Source of the DNA: Bacteroidota bacterium
GTDB taxonomy: Bacteria > Bacteroidota > Bacteroidia > Chitinophagales > Chitinophagaceae
Reading direction: 5' to 3'
Length of the DNA stretch: 23,026 nt
Assembly (NCBI GenBank): GCA_947462495.1
Contig: CANHOY010000005.1
Span: 1 to 23,026, forward strand
Program-made: the position numbers and the translations under genes
The notes under the pieces: model-generated
What the model saw: the letters and a program-made list of their open reading frames with translations, nothing else
Databases searched by the model: none
What the model was told of the DNA's origin: nothing
Shown: one piece after another, positions 1 to 6,363 of the stretch
How positions within the stretch are numbered: position 1 is the first letter of the stretch
How the letters are laid out: each line of letters begins with the position of its first letter

Positions 1-150
1 AGCTCAGTACTTCCTTTTACCATTGTCATCGCCCCAGGTATTATTGTTTTAGCTTTTAGTATCTGTATTATTTTGGGGGTAGTTTCTGGAATTATTCCTG
101 CTTCCATTGCTGCCAAAATGAATCCGGTAGAAGCGATCAGAACTAAGTAA
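1..150 (+). CDS. C-terminal end of an ABC transporter permease (MacB/FtsX type), partial
   Basis: The window opens inside a gene. Frame 1 reads 49 residues to the TAA at 148-150. The visible part is one hydrophobic membrane segment (residues about 6-34) followed by a short basic tail ending NPVEAIRTK. The pattern of a last membrane helix, then a small-residue turn (SGIIPASIAAKMNPVEAIR), is the characteristic end of FtsX-domain permeases of the MacB/LolC family, which extract lipids or peptides from the inner membrane. The substrate cannot be told from this fragment. The gene ends 33 bases before tsaD on the same strand. The family call is by tail motif only, so it is moderately sure. Confidence 0.75.
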   Translation, partial: SSVLPFTIVIAPGIIVLAFSICIILGVVSGIIPASIAAKMNPVEAIRTK

Positions 151-183
151 TCCTTGTATATTTTTTAGCTTTATCTTCGTGTT

Positions 184-1206
184 GTGAGCAACAAACCCAT
201 AACTATATTGGCTATTGAGTCGTCCTGCGACGAAACGGCAGCATCTGTAATTGTAAATGGTAAAATTCTTTCCAACTTTATTGCCAATCAATTGGTACAT
301 GAAAAATTTGGAGGAGTGGTGCCAGAATTAGCAAGTAGGGCACATATGGAAAACATTGTACCTGTAGTGGATACTGCTTTAAAAGAAGCTTTCCCTAATG
401 CAAATCACCAGGAAAGAATGGATCAAATTGATGCCATCGCATTTACACAATCTCCAGGGTTAATTGGAAGTTTATTAGTGGGGGCGCAGTTTGCAAAATC
501 ATTGGCATTGGCTTTAAACAAACCTTTAATTGCAGTGCATCATATGCAAGCGCATGTATTGGCTAATTTGATTGATGATCCTAAACCTAGTTTCCCATTT
601 TTATGTTTGACAGTAAGTGGCGGCCATACTCAAATTGTACAATGTAATAGTGCTGCTTCCATGCAAATATTGGGGGAAACCATTGATGATGCTGCAGGAG
701 AAGCTTTTGATAAGATAGCTAAATTATTAGGTTTGCCTTATCCTGGAGGCCCCTTTTTAGATAAGTTGGCAAAATTGGGAAACCCAAACGCTTTTGTTTT
801 TGCAAAACCACATGTACCTAATTTAGATTACTCCTTCAGTGGTTTAAAGACAAGTGTTTTATACTTTTTACAAAAACAAAGCCCTGAATTTATACAAGAA
901 AATTTAAATGATTTATGTGCATCTGTACAATATACCATTGTAGAAATTTTAATGAAGCAACTAAAAAAAGCCATTCAATTAACGGGCATTCATCAAGTTT
1001 GTATAGCTGGGGGAGTGAGTGCGAATAGTGGGTTAAGAATTGGTGTGGAGGCTTTGGGTATTAAAACAAAATCTACCATTTATTTACCTGCTTTTCAATA
1101 TTGTACCGATAATGCAGCTATGATTGCCATGTCAGCGCATTATAAATACCTTGAAGGGGATTTTGAAAATTTATCAGTATCGGCTAGCGCTAGAGCCCAT
1201 TGGTAA
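184..1206 (+). CDS. tsaD: tRNA N6-adenosine threonylcarbamoyltransferase TsaD
   Basis: This 340-residue cytoplasmic protein transfers the threonylcarbamoyl group from TC-AMP to A37 of tRNAs that read ANN codons (t6A), working with TsaB and TsaE. The length is normal for the family. Visible hallmarks of the ASKHA/Kae1 fold are the N-terminal IESSCDETAAS, the metal-binding pair His120 and His124 in HHMQAH, the SGGHTQ nucleotide loop, GEAFDK, GGVSANSGLR, and the C-terminal CTDNAAMIA with the conserved Asp. The start is a GTG at 184; it is the only start that keeps the conserved IESSCDET near the N-terminus. A weak promoter-like TATCTTCG lies at 172-179, only a few bases upstream. The identification is secure. 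Confidence 0.97.
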   Translation: MSNKPITILAIESSCDETAASVIVNGKILSNFIANQLVHEKFGGVVPELASRAHMENIVPVVDTALKEAFPNANHQERMDQIDAIAFTQSPGLIGSLLVGAQFAKSLALALNKPLIAVHHMQAHVLANLIDDPKPSFPFLCLTVSGGHTQIVQCNSAASMQILGETIDDAAGEAFDKIAKLLGLPYPGGPFLDKLAKLGNPNAFVFAKPHVPNLDYSFSGLKTSVLYFLQKQSPEFIQENLNDLCASVQYTIVEILMKQLKKAIQLTGIHQVCIAGGVSANSGLRIGVEALGIKTKSTIYLPAFQYCTDNAAMIAMSAHYKYLEGDFENLSVSASARAHW

Positions 1207-1218
1207 ATTAAAAAAGAG

Positions 1219-1226
1219 TAACTTTG
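1219..1226 (+). promoter_or_regulatory. Bacteroidota -7 promoter element for the ABC-F gene
   Basis: TAACTTTG matches the Bacteroidota -7 consensus TAnnTTTG exactly and ends 22 bases before the ATG at 1249. A TTG at 1200-1202 could serve as the -33 element, but the 16-base spacing is a little short. It lies in the 42-base gap after tsaD, so the ABC-F gene can be transcribed on its own. Confidence 0.55.
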
Positions 1227-1248
1227 CAGCCTCAAAAATAGTTCAATA

Positions 1249-2874
1249 ATGATTAGTGCTAGAAACGTCACCTTAGCCTATGGTAAAAGGGTTTTATTTG
1301 ATGAAGTTAATATTAGCTTCACAAAAGGAAATTGTTATGGCATCATTGGCGCCAATGGTGCTGGGAAGTCAACTTTTTTAAAAATATTAAGCGGGGAAAT
1401 TGAACCCAATAAAGGCACGGTTGAAATAACTCCAGGAGAAAGAATGGCTGTATTAAAACAAAATCAATTTGAATTTGATGAGCAAACTGTTTTGAACACA
1501 GTTTTAATGGGTCATAAAAGAATGTGGGAAGTAATGCATGCGAAAGATGCTTTATATGCTAAAGAAGATTTTACAGAAGAAGATGGAATTAAAGCTGGTG
1601 AATTAGAAGCTGAATTTGGAGAAATGGGTGGATATGAATCTGAAAGTAATGCGGCTAGTTTATTAAGTGATTTAGGGGTGAAAGAATCGATGCACCAAGA
1701 TTTAATGAAAGATATTCCAAGTAATTTTAAACTTCGAGTATTATTAGCGCAATCTCTATTTGGGAATCCCGATATCTTATTATTAGATGAGCCTACCAAT
1801 GGTTTGGATATTGAAACTATTGGATGGCTAGAAAATTTCTTAGCCGATTATCAAAATATAGTATTAGTAGTTAGTCACGATCGTCACTTCTTAGATACTG
1901 TGTGTACGCACGTTTCAGACGTTGACCGTTCTAAAATAAAAACATTCACTGGTAACTATTCTTTCTGGTACGAGTCGTCTCAATTAATGGCACGTCAAAT
2001 GTCGGACAAGAATAAAAAGAATGAAGATAAGCGGGCAGCCTTGTTAGATTTTATTGCGCGTTTCTCTGCCAATGCGAGTAAGAGCAAGCAAGCGACTTCT
2101 CGTAAAAAGGCATTAGAGAAATTAACCATTGAAGAAATCGAACCTTCTAACAGAAAATACCCAGGTATTATTTTTCAACCACTTCGTGAAGTGGGCAATC
2201 AAATTTTGAATGTAGAAAAATTAAAAAAAGAAGTGGATGGGCGTGTGTTATTTAAAGACGTTTCTTTTTCGGTAAGTAAAAATGATAAAATTGCATTTTT
2301 AAGTAGAGACCCTTTAGCGATTACTTATTTCTTCGATATCATTAATAACAATGGGAAAGCAGATGGTGGAAGTTTTGAGTGGGGAACCACTATTACTAGT
2401 GCTTACTTACCTATGGAACATAATAGTTTTTTTAATGAAGCCTATACTTTAATGGATTGGCTTAGACAATATGTACCTACCCATGTCACTGACGCTGATG
2501 AGCCCTTTATTAGAGGCTTTTTAGGTAAGATGTTATTTAGTGGGGATGATGTATCCAAAAAGACCAATGTTTTAAGTGGAGGAGAAAAAGTACGCTGTAT
2601 GGTGAGTAAAATGATGCTTCAAAACCCGAATGTGGTTATTTTGGATCAACCTACGAACCATTTAGACTTAGAAAGTATACAAAGCTTTAACGAAGGCTGT
2701 CAAAACTACCCTGGAGTGGTTTTAATTACTTCTCATGACCATACTTTCATGCAAACAGTGGCCAATAGAGTGATCGAAATTACCCCCAAAGGAATCATTG
2801 ATAGATTGATGACTTTTGATGAATATATGGAGGATAAAAGGGTACAAGAACTAAGGGCAGAAATGTATGCCTAA
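1249..2874 (+). CDS. ABC-F family ATPase, YbiT-like, with a degenerate second ATP site
   Basis: This 541-residue protein carries two ABC domains in tandem and no membrane segments, as in the ABC-F family, whose members act on the ribosome as translation factors. Domain 1 has Walker A GANGAGKST (34-42), Walker B with LLLDEPTNGLD (catalytic Glu181), and a poor signature reading PSNFKLRV (157-164) instead of LSGG. A charged linker (about 240-290) follows. Domain 2 has no Walker A: the expected GxxGxGKS/T position reads AFLSRDPLAITYF. Its signature LSGGEK (442-447) is intact, and its Walker B reads LDQPTNHLD with Gln467 in place of the catalytic Glu. The overall pattern resembles YbiT-type proteins of Bacteroidota as I remember them. 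It has its own promoter and terminator. Its exact role and any drug-resistance role are unknown. Confidence 0.93.
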   Translation: MISARNVTLAYGKRVLFDEVNISFTKGNCYGIIGANGAGKSTFLKILSGEIEPNKGTVEITPGERMAVLKQNQFEFDEQTVLNTVLMGHKRMWEVMHAKDALYAKEDFTEEDGIKAGELEAEFGEMGGYESESNAASLLSDLGVKESMHQDLMKDIPSNFKLRVLLAQSLFGNPDILLLDEPTNGLDIETIGWLENFLADYQNIVLVVSHDRHFLDTVCTHVSDVDRSKIKTFTGNYSFWYESSQLMARQMSDKNKKNEDKRAALLDFIARFSANASKSKQATSRKKALEKLTIEEIEPSNRKYPGIIFQPLREVGNQILNVEKLKKEVDGRVLFKDVSFSVSKNDKIAFLSRDPLAITYFFDIINNNGKADGGSFEWGTTITSAYLPMEHNSFFNEAYTLMDWLRQYVPTHVTDADEPFIRGFLGKMLFSGDDVSKKTNVLSGGEKVRCMVSKMMLQNPNVVILDQPTNHLDLESIQSFNEGCQNYPGVVLITSHDHTFMQTVANRVIEITPKGIIDRLMTFDEYMEDKRVQELRAEMYA

Positions 2875-2925
2875 GGCTTCTAAAATGCCTTATATTGAAA
2901 TGAAAACCAACATTTTAGCCTTTTT
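2873..2925 (+). terminator. Candidate intrinsic terminator after the ABC-F gene
   Basis: AAGGC (2873-2877) plus TAAAATG (2881-2887) can pair with CATTTTAGCCTT (2911-2922). This gives a 12-bp stem with a 3-base bulge and a 23-base loop, followed by a T run to 2925. The stem begins inside the ABC-F stop codon. The long loop and bulge make it a moderate call. The 3' arm also takes part in an alternative hairpin (2918-2948). Confidence 0.5.
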
Positions 2926-2991
2926 CACCCTTAATTGAGGTAAAAGGCCAAAAAAACACAAAAATAAATGGGAAGGTATTTGTTATTTACT

Positions 2992-2999
2992 TACCTTTG
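2992..2999 (+). promoter_or_regulatory. Bacteroidota -7 promoter element for rpmB-rpmG-bL38
   Basis: TACCTTTG is an exact match to TAnnTTTG, ending 23 bases before the rpmB ATG at 3023. No good -33 TTTG is seen at the usual distance. The same octamer precedes rnpB (9217-9224), in keeping with strong constitutive expression. Confidence 0.6.
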
Positions 3000-3022
3000 C
3001 CGTCCGTAAAAAATAATTTCTC

Positions 3023-3259
3023 ATGGCTAGAGTATGTCAATTAACAGGAAAGAAGCCGATGTCTGGAAACAGTGTTTCTCATTCCAACATCAAGACTAAA
3101 CGTCGTTTCCTTCCAAATTTGCAAAAGAAGCGTTTCTACTTCATAGAAGAAGACCGCTGGATCACTTTAAAAGTATCAACAGATGCGATTAGAACCATCA
3201 ATAAAAATGGTTTAGCTTCTGTAGTTAAAGATCTTAGAGCCCAAGGCGATAAGATATAA
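3023..3259 (+). CDS. rpmB: 50S ribosomal protein bL28
   Basis: This 78-residue basic protein of the large ribosomal subunit starts MARVCQLTGKKPMSGNSVSHS and carries the TKRRFLPNLQKKRF segment typical of bL28; the length is normal. The N-terminal CQLTGK keeps one cysteine, but no full zinc-ribbon set of four cysteines is present, so it is the zinc-free form. It is first in the operon rpmB-rpmG-bL38, 34 bases before rpmG, under a TACCTTTG promoter. No Shine-Dalgarno sequence precedes the ATG, as is usual in this phylum. Confidence 0.97.
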   Translation: MARVCQLTGKKPMSGNSVSHSNIKTKRRFLPNLQKKRFYFIEEDRWITLKVSTDAIRTINKNGLASVVKDLRAQGDKI

Positions 3260-3294
3260 TCATTCAATTCAAGTATAACTTATAATATACCATC

Positions 3295-3477
3295 ATGGCA
3301 AGGAAAGGAAACAGAGTTCAAGTAATATTAGAGTGCACCGAGCACAAGACTACTGGTTTACCAGGAACTAGTCGTTATATTACTACAAAGAACAAAAAGA
3401 ACACCCCAGATCGTTTGGAGTTCAAGAAATACAACCCAATTTTGAAAAAAGTAACAGTTCATAAAGAAATTAAATAA
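3295..3477 (+). CDS. rpmG: 50S ribosomal protein bL33
   Basis: This 60-residue large-subunit protein has the bL33 signatures MARKGNRVQVILECTEHK near the start, YITTKNKKNTPDRLEFKKYNP in the middle and a lysine-rich end. Only one cysteine (in LECTEH) is present, so this is the zinc-independent (C-minus) paralogue type rather than the four-cysteine form. It is followed after 2 bases by the bL38 gene, so the two are almost certainly co-translated. The order rpmB-rpmG is conserved widely in bacteria. The identification is secure. Confidence 0.97.
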   Translation: MARKGNRVQVILECTEHKTTGLPGTSRYITTKNKKNTPDRLEFKKYNPILKKVTVHKEIK

Positions 3478-3479
3478 TC

Positions 3480-3653
3480 ATGGCAAAATCAGCTTCTAAA
3501 AACGCGAAAGTAAAGGATTTAAAGGCTTCAGCTGAAGCAAAAAACTGGACTAAAGTAATTAAGGCTATACGTAGTCCTAAAACAGGTGCCTATACTTTTA
3601 AAGAGAATATTGTGCACAAAGACCTTGTTAAAGAATTTCTTGCTGCAAAGTAA
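3480..3653 (+). CDS. Small Bacteroidota ribosomal protein bL38 (DUF4295)
   Basis: A 57-residue basic protein is encoded from ATG 3480 to TAA 3651-3653. It reads MAKSASKNAKVKDLKASAEA at the start and SPKTGAYTFKENIV in the core. That SPKTGAYTFKE core is the recognisable heart of the DUF4295 family, which in this phylum regularly sits between rpmG and ftsY. To my recollection, DUF4295 was found as an extra large-subunit protein, named bL38, in the Flavobacterium johnsoniae ribosome structure; I could not check this. The N-terminal 15-20 residues are longer than in the roughly 50-residue members I know. The gap to rpmG is 2 bases, and a strong terminator follows. The gene is easily missed because of its size. 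Confidence 0.88.
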   Translation: MAKSASKNAKVKDLKASAEAKNWTKVIKAIRSPKTGAYTFKENIVHKDLVKEFLAAK

Positions 3654-3702
3654 AAATCTTCAACTTTACTAATACACTTGTATTTTCGCTTTAAAAATTT
3701 TG

Positions 3703-3740
3703 ACTCCCGCCTCGTTCCATCGTGGTGGGAGTTTTTCTTT
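3703..3740 (+). terminator. Intrinsic terminator of the rpmB-rpmG-bL38 operon
   Basis: ACTCCCGCC (3703-3711) pairs with GGTGGGAGT (3724-3732), a 9-bp GC-rich stem with one G-U pair and a 12-base loop. A T-rich tail (3732-3740) follows at once. It lies 50 bases after the bL38 stop codon and 24 bases before the ftsY ATG. This is the clearest terminator in the window. Confidence 0.88.
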
Positions 3741-3763
3741 TAAATATTGACTAAATTTACAAC

Positions 3764-4726
3764 ATGAGCTTTTTAGGAAAATTATTTGGGAAGAAAGAAA
3801 AAGAAACGCTTGATCAAGGGTTGGAAAAAACCAAACAAGGTTTTCTAGAGCGTATTTCAAAAGCCATTATTGGGAAAACCTCAGTAGATGACGAAGTGCT
3901 AGATCAATTGGAAGAAGCTTTAATTGGAGCAGATGTGGGTGTAGATACGACCCTTGCCTTAATAGAAAAAATTCAAGAACGAGTTAAGAAGGATAAATAT
4001 GTATCAACAGTAGAATTGAATAAAATTTTACATGAAGAAATAGTATCCTTATTAGTAGATGCGCCTACTAATCAATTAGGTTTTATTCCTCCATCCAATA
4101 TAAAGCCTTATGTAATTTTAGTAGTAGGGGTAAATGGAGTAGGCAAAACTACTACCATTGGTAAATTAGCTCATCATTACAAAGAAGCAGGTAACGAAGT
4201 AATATTAGGTGCTGCAGATACTTTTAGAGCAGCAGCCGTTGATCAGTTAACTATTTGGAGTGAAAGAGTAGGCGTACCCATTGTAAAACAAAATATGGGT
4301 TCAGACCCTAGTGCAGTGGCTTTTGATACCATTCAATCGGCCATTGCAAAAAATGCGTCGGTAGTAATTATTGACACCGCTGGTAGATTGCATAATAAAG
4401 TACACTTAATGGATGAACTTAATAAAATTAAAAGAGTCATACAAAAACAGTTACCAGATGCTCCACATGAAGTTTTATTGGTTTTAGATGGCTCTACTGG
4501 ACAAAATGCGCTAGAACAAGCCAAACAGTTTATGGCAGTGACCCAAGTTACCTCACTCGCAATCACAAAACTAGACGGCACTGCAAAAGGTGGGGTGGTA
4601 TTAGCCATAGCACATCAATGCAAAATTCCTGTAAAATATATTGGTGTAGGAGAGCAAATAAAAGATTTGCTTTTGTTTGATAAAGACGAATTTGTAGATT
4701 CTTTATTTAGTTTAAATAAAAAATAA
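3764..4726 (+). CDS. ftsY: Signal recognition particle receptor FtsY
   Basis: This 320-residue SRP-family GTPase docks ribosome-SRP complexes at the inner membrane for co-translational insertion. Residues 1-95 form the helical N domain, beginning with the amphipathic MSFLGKLFGKKEKE. The long acidic A domain of E. coli FtsY is absent, which is common in many phyla. The G domain shows the P-loop GVNGVGKTT (122-130), the DTFRAAA I-box region, DTAGRLH (204-210), and the TKLDGTAKGG specificity motif (268-277). It starts 24 bases after the previous operon's terminator. A near-consensus TAAATTTA sits at 3752-3759, so it may have its own promoter with an extremely short leader. It converges with the gene at 4736-5257. 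Confidence 0.96.
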   Translation: MSFLGKLFGKKEKETLDQGLEKTKQGFLERISKAIIGKTSVDDEVLDQLEEALIGADVGVDTTLALIEKIQERVKKDKYVSTVELNKILHEEIVSLLVDAPTNQLGFIPPSNIKPYVILVVGVNGVGKTTTIGKLAHHYKEAGNEVILGAADTFRAAAVDQLTIWSERVGVPIVKQNMGSDPSAVAFDTIQSAIAKNASVVIIDTAGRLHNKVHLMDELNKIKRVIQKQLPDAPHEVLLVLDGSTGQNALEQAKQFMAVTQVTSLAITKLDGTAKGGVVLAIAHQCKIPVKYIGVGEQIKDLLLFDKDEFVDSLFSLNKK

Positions 4727-4735
4727 TTATTCGTA

Positions 4736-5257
4736 TTATTTGAGCGTATAACGAATTCCTATACCCCCTTGATTTTTGAAATAGCCTTGTATTATACTAA
4801 AAGAAGGTTGCCAATCAATACTCACATTTAATGGCGAATTCTTAACCTTATAATCAAGTCCAATAATGCCATCAAATCCAACTGAAATATTTGATTTGTC
4901 GAGGGTATTATTTTTCTTTCTCCACTCTTCGCTCCAAATACCTAAATGACCTCCATAACCAATATACCAAGACAATTGATTGTCTTCATAAATGGGGGTA
5001 TGAATTTCATTTAAAATGGATAGCCAAAAACCATCCAGGGTGATATATCCTGATGCTTCAATGGCTTTATTGAGCTTATAAAAGCTTTTATAGGATAAAG
5101 CGCCGGGGTACATTTTAACGCCAATGGCCTTAGTATATCCATCTGCATACAAATGTAAACTTCTATTGACCGGTGTGTCTAATGTAAATTCTTGAGCTAT
5201 TAATTTATGGAAAAAAAATAAAGTAAATAAGGTAAATAGTAAATGCTTTTTTATCAT
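4736..5257 (-). CDS. Secreted beta-rich protein, probable small outer-membrane barrel, function unknown
   Basis: I do not recognise this 173-residue protein. It starts with a clear signal peptide (MIKKHLLFTLFTLFFFHKLIAQ, cleavage near residue 21). It continues with alternating hydrophobic and aromatic stretches such as YIGYGGHLGIW, NISVGFDGIIGLDYK and LNVSIDWQPSF, and ends GGIGIRYTLK. Glycine-aromatic beta strands with a terminal amphipathic strand suggest an eight-strand-type outer-membrane barrel or beta sandwich. It stands alone on the - strand, 9 bases from the end of ftsY. It has an exact -7 element (5285-5278) and a large inverted repeat in its promoter. A lineage-specific surface protein is the best guess. 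Confidence 0.7.
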   Translation of the reverse strand: MIKKHLLFTLFTLFFFHKLIAQEFTLDTPVNRSLHLYADGYTKAIGVKMYPGALSYKSFYKLNKAIEASGYITLDGFWLSILNEIHTPIYEDNQLSWYIGYGGHLGIWSEEWRKKNNTLDKSNISVGFDGIIGLDYKVKNSPLNVSIDWQPSFSIIQGYFKNQGGIGIRYTLK

Positions 5258-5277
5258 TTGGTTCCAGTTGGGGTATA

Positions 5278-5306
5278 CAAATTTAAGGGGATTTATTAAA
5301 CATCAA
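5278..5306 (-). promoter_or_regulatory. Promoter of the small secreted-protein gene
   Basis: On the - strand, TAAATTTG (5285 down to 5278) matches TAnnTTTG exactly. A TTG (5306 down to 5304) lies 18 bases upstream of it, which is a proper -33/-7 arrangement for the Bacteroidota housekeeping sigma factor. The -7 box ends 20 bases before the ATG at 5257. The spacer is almost wholly taken up by one arm of the inverted repeat at 5291-5319. Confidence 0.65.
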
Positions 5307-5319
5307 CTGTTTAATAAAT
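5291..5319. repeat. Perfect 12-bp inverted repeat in a divergent promoter region
   Basis: ATTTATTAAACA (5291-5302) is the exact reverse complement of TGTTTAATAAAT (5308-5319), with TCAAC between. The left arm fills the spacer of the leftward promoter and the loop contains its -33 TTG. It has only four G-C pairs at most and no T run directly after it, so it looks more like a protein-binding operator than a terminator. No matching copy was noticed elsewhere in the window. Confidence 0.75.
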
Positions 5320-5375
5320 GCTAATTTTTTTTAAAACTTGCTTTAGCAGGGGTAGGGAATCTTACGAAATATGAT

Positions 5376-5383
5376 TAGGTTTG
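5376..5383 (+). promoter_or_regulatory. -7 promoter element for the polyprenyl synthase gene
   Basis: TAGGTTTG matches TAnnTTTG exactly and ends only 4 bases before the ATG at 5388. Transcription would then begin at or within a base or two of the start codon, giving a leaderless mRNA. No good -33 element is visible. Confidence 0.5.
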
Positions 5384-5387
5384 TAGT

Positions 5388-6353
5388 ATGCATAGTTTTC
5401 AAGAATTAGTACTATCATTTAATAAGGGTTTTGACACCAATCATTTCCCAGTTAGTCCTGCTAGCTTATATGAGCCTAGTGAATATTTTCTTAATATCGG
5501 TGGCAAAAGAATAAGACCTGTATTATGTTTATTAGGTAATGAGTTATTCAATGACATTCATGAAGATGCGTATCATTTAGCTCATGCTGTTGAATTATTT
5601 CATAATTTTTCATTGGTACATGATGATATAATGGATGATGCTTCACTGAGAAGAGGAAAAGCTACAGTACACACAAAATACGACAGTAATACAGCCATAT
5701 TGGTAGGTGATGTAATGTTGGTTAGAGCCTATGAGCATTTGCAAAAAATAAAATCATCTCATTTATCAAAGATTTTAGAATTGTTTAATACTACTGCAAA
5801 AGAGGTTTGTGAAGGACAACAATTGGATATGGATTATTCAAAAATGGATAAAGTGACAATGGATGAATACATTCATATGATTACGTTAAAGACATCTGTA
5901 TTATTGGCAGCTAGTTTGGAAATGGGAGCTATTATTGGTGGAGCAAGTACTTCCAATTGTAAACATTTATATGAATTCGGTAAAAATATTGGCATTGCCT
6001 TTCAAGTGCAGGATGATTATCTAGATGCCTTTGGCGATGCGGCACTGTTTGGAAAAGAACCAGGAGGAGACATTAAACAAAATAAAAAAACATTTTTATT
6101 AATTCATGCATTAGAAGTGGCTAATCCAACTCAAAAATTGGCATTAGAAAACTTATTAAATGTGGATGCGGAAGATAAAGTGGAGAAAGTGCTTGCTATT
6201 TTTAAAGAATGTGAAATTGATACTTGGGCAGAAAATAACAAAGCCAAGTACCTTAAAAAAGCATTTGAACATTTAGAAGCTATAGCGGTTACAAGCGAGC
6301 GTAAAAAGCCATTAATAGAACTGGCTAATTATTTAATGAATAGAAATCAATAA
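5388..6353 (+). CDS. Polyprenyl (farnesyl/geranylgeranyl-type) diphosphate synthase
   Basis: This 321-residue all-helical cytoplasmic prenyltransferase condenses isopentenyl diphosphate with allylic diphosphates. It shows the family's five regions: GGKRIRP (38-44), the first Asp-rich motif DDIMD (79-83) followed by RRG, the KT pair in ITLKTSVL, and the second Asp-rich motif QDDYLD (208-213). The first motif is DDxxD without the two-residue insertion of bacterial type II FPP synthases. The fifth residue before it is Phe74, with a small Ser75 next to it. In the short-chain enzymes an aromatic at -5 limits the product to about C15-C20, so a GGPP-type product is inferred rather than a C30-C40 chain. 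It is followed within 10 bases by the permease gene. The family is certain, the chain length is not. Confidence 0.93.
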   Translation: MHSFQELVLSFNKGFDTNHFPVSPASLYEPSEYFLNIGGKRIRPVLCLLGNELFNDIHEDAYHLAHAVELFHNFSLVHDDIMDDASLRRGKATVHTKYDSNTAILVGDVMLVRAYEHLQKIKSSHLSKILELFNTTAKEVCEGQQLDMDYSKMDKVTMDEYIHMITLKTSVLLAASLEMGAIIGGASTSNCKHLYEFGKNIGIAFQVQDDYLDAFGDAALFGKEPGGDIKQNKKTFLLIHALEVANPTQKLALENLLNVDAEDKVEKVLAIFKECEIDTWAENNKAKYLKKAFEHLEAIAVTSERKKPLIELANYLMNRNQ

Positions 6354-6363
6354 CTCATTGCTA

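Noticed and set aside
2969..2982. TATTTG at 2977-2982 as -33 element of the rpmB promoter
   Set aside because: It is only 9 bases from the -7 box, far short of the roughly 19-base spacing needed.
6358..6363. TTG at 6358 as start of the amino acid permease
   Set aside because: Two ATG codons follow at once (6364 and 6367); TTG is a rarer start and adds only two residues.
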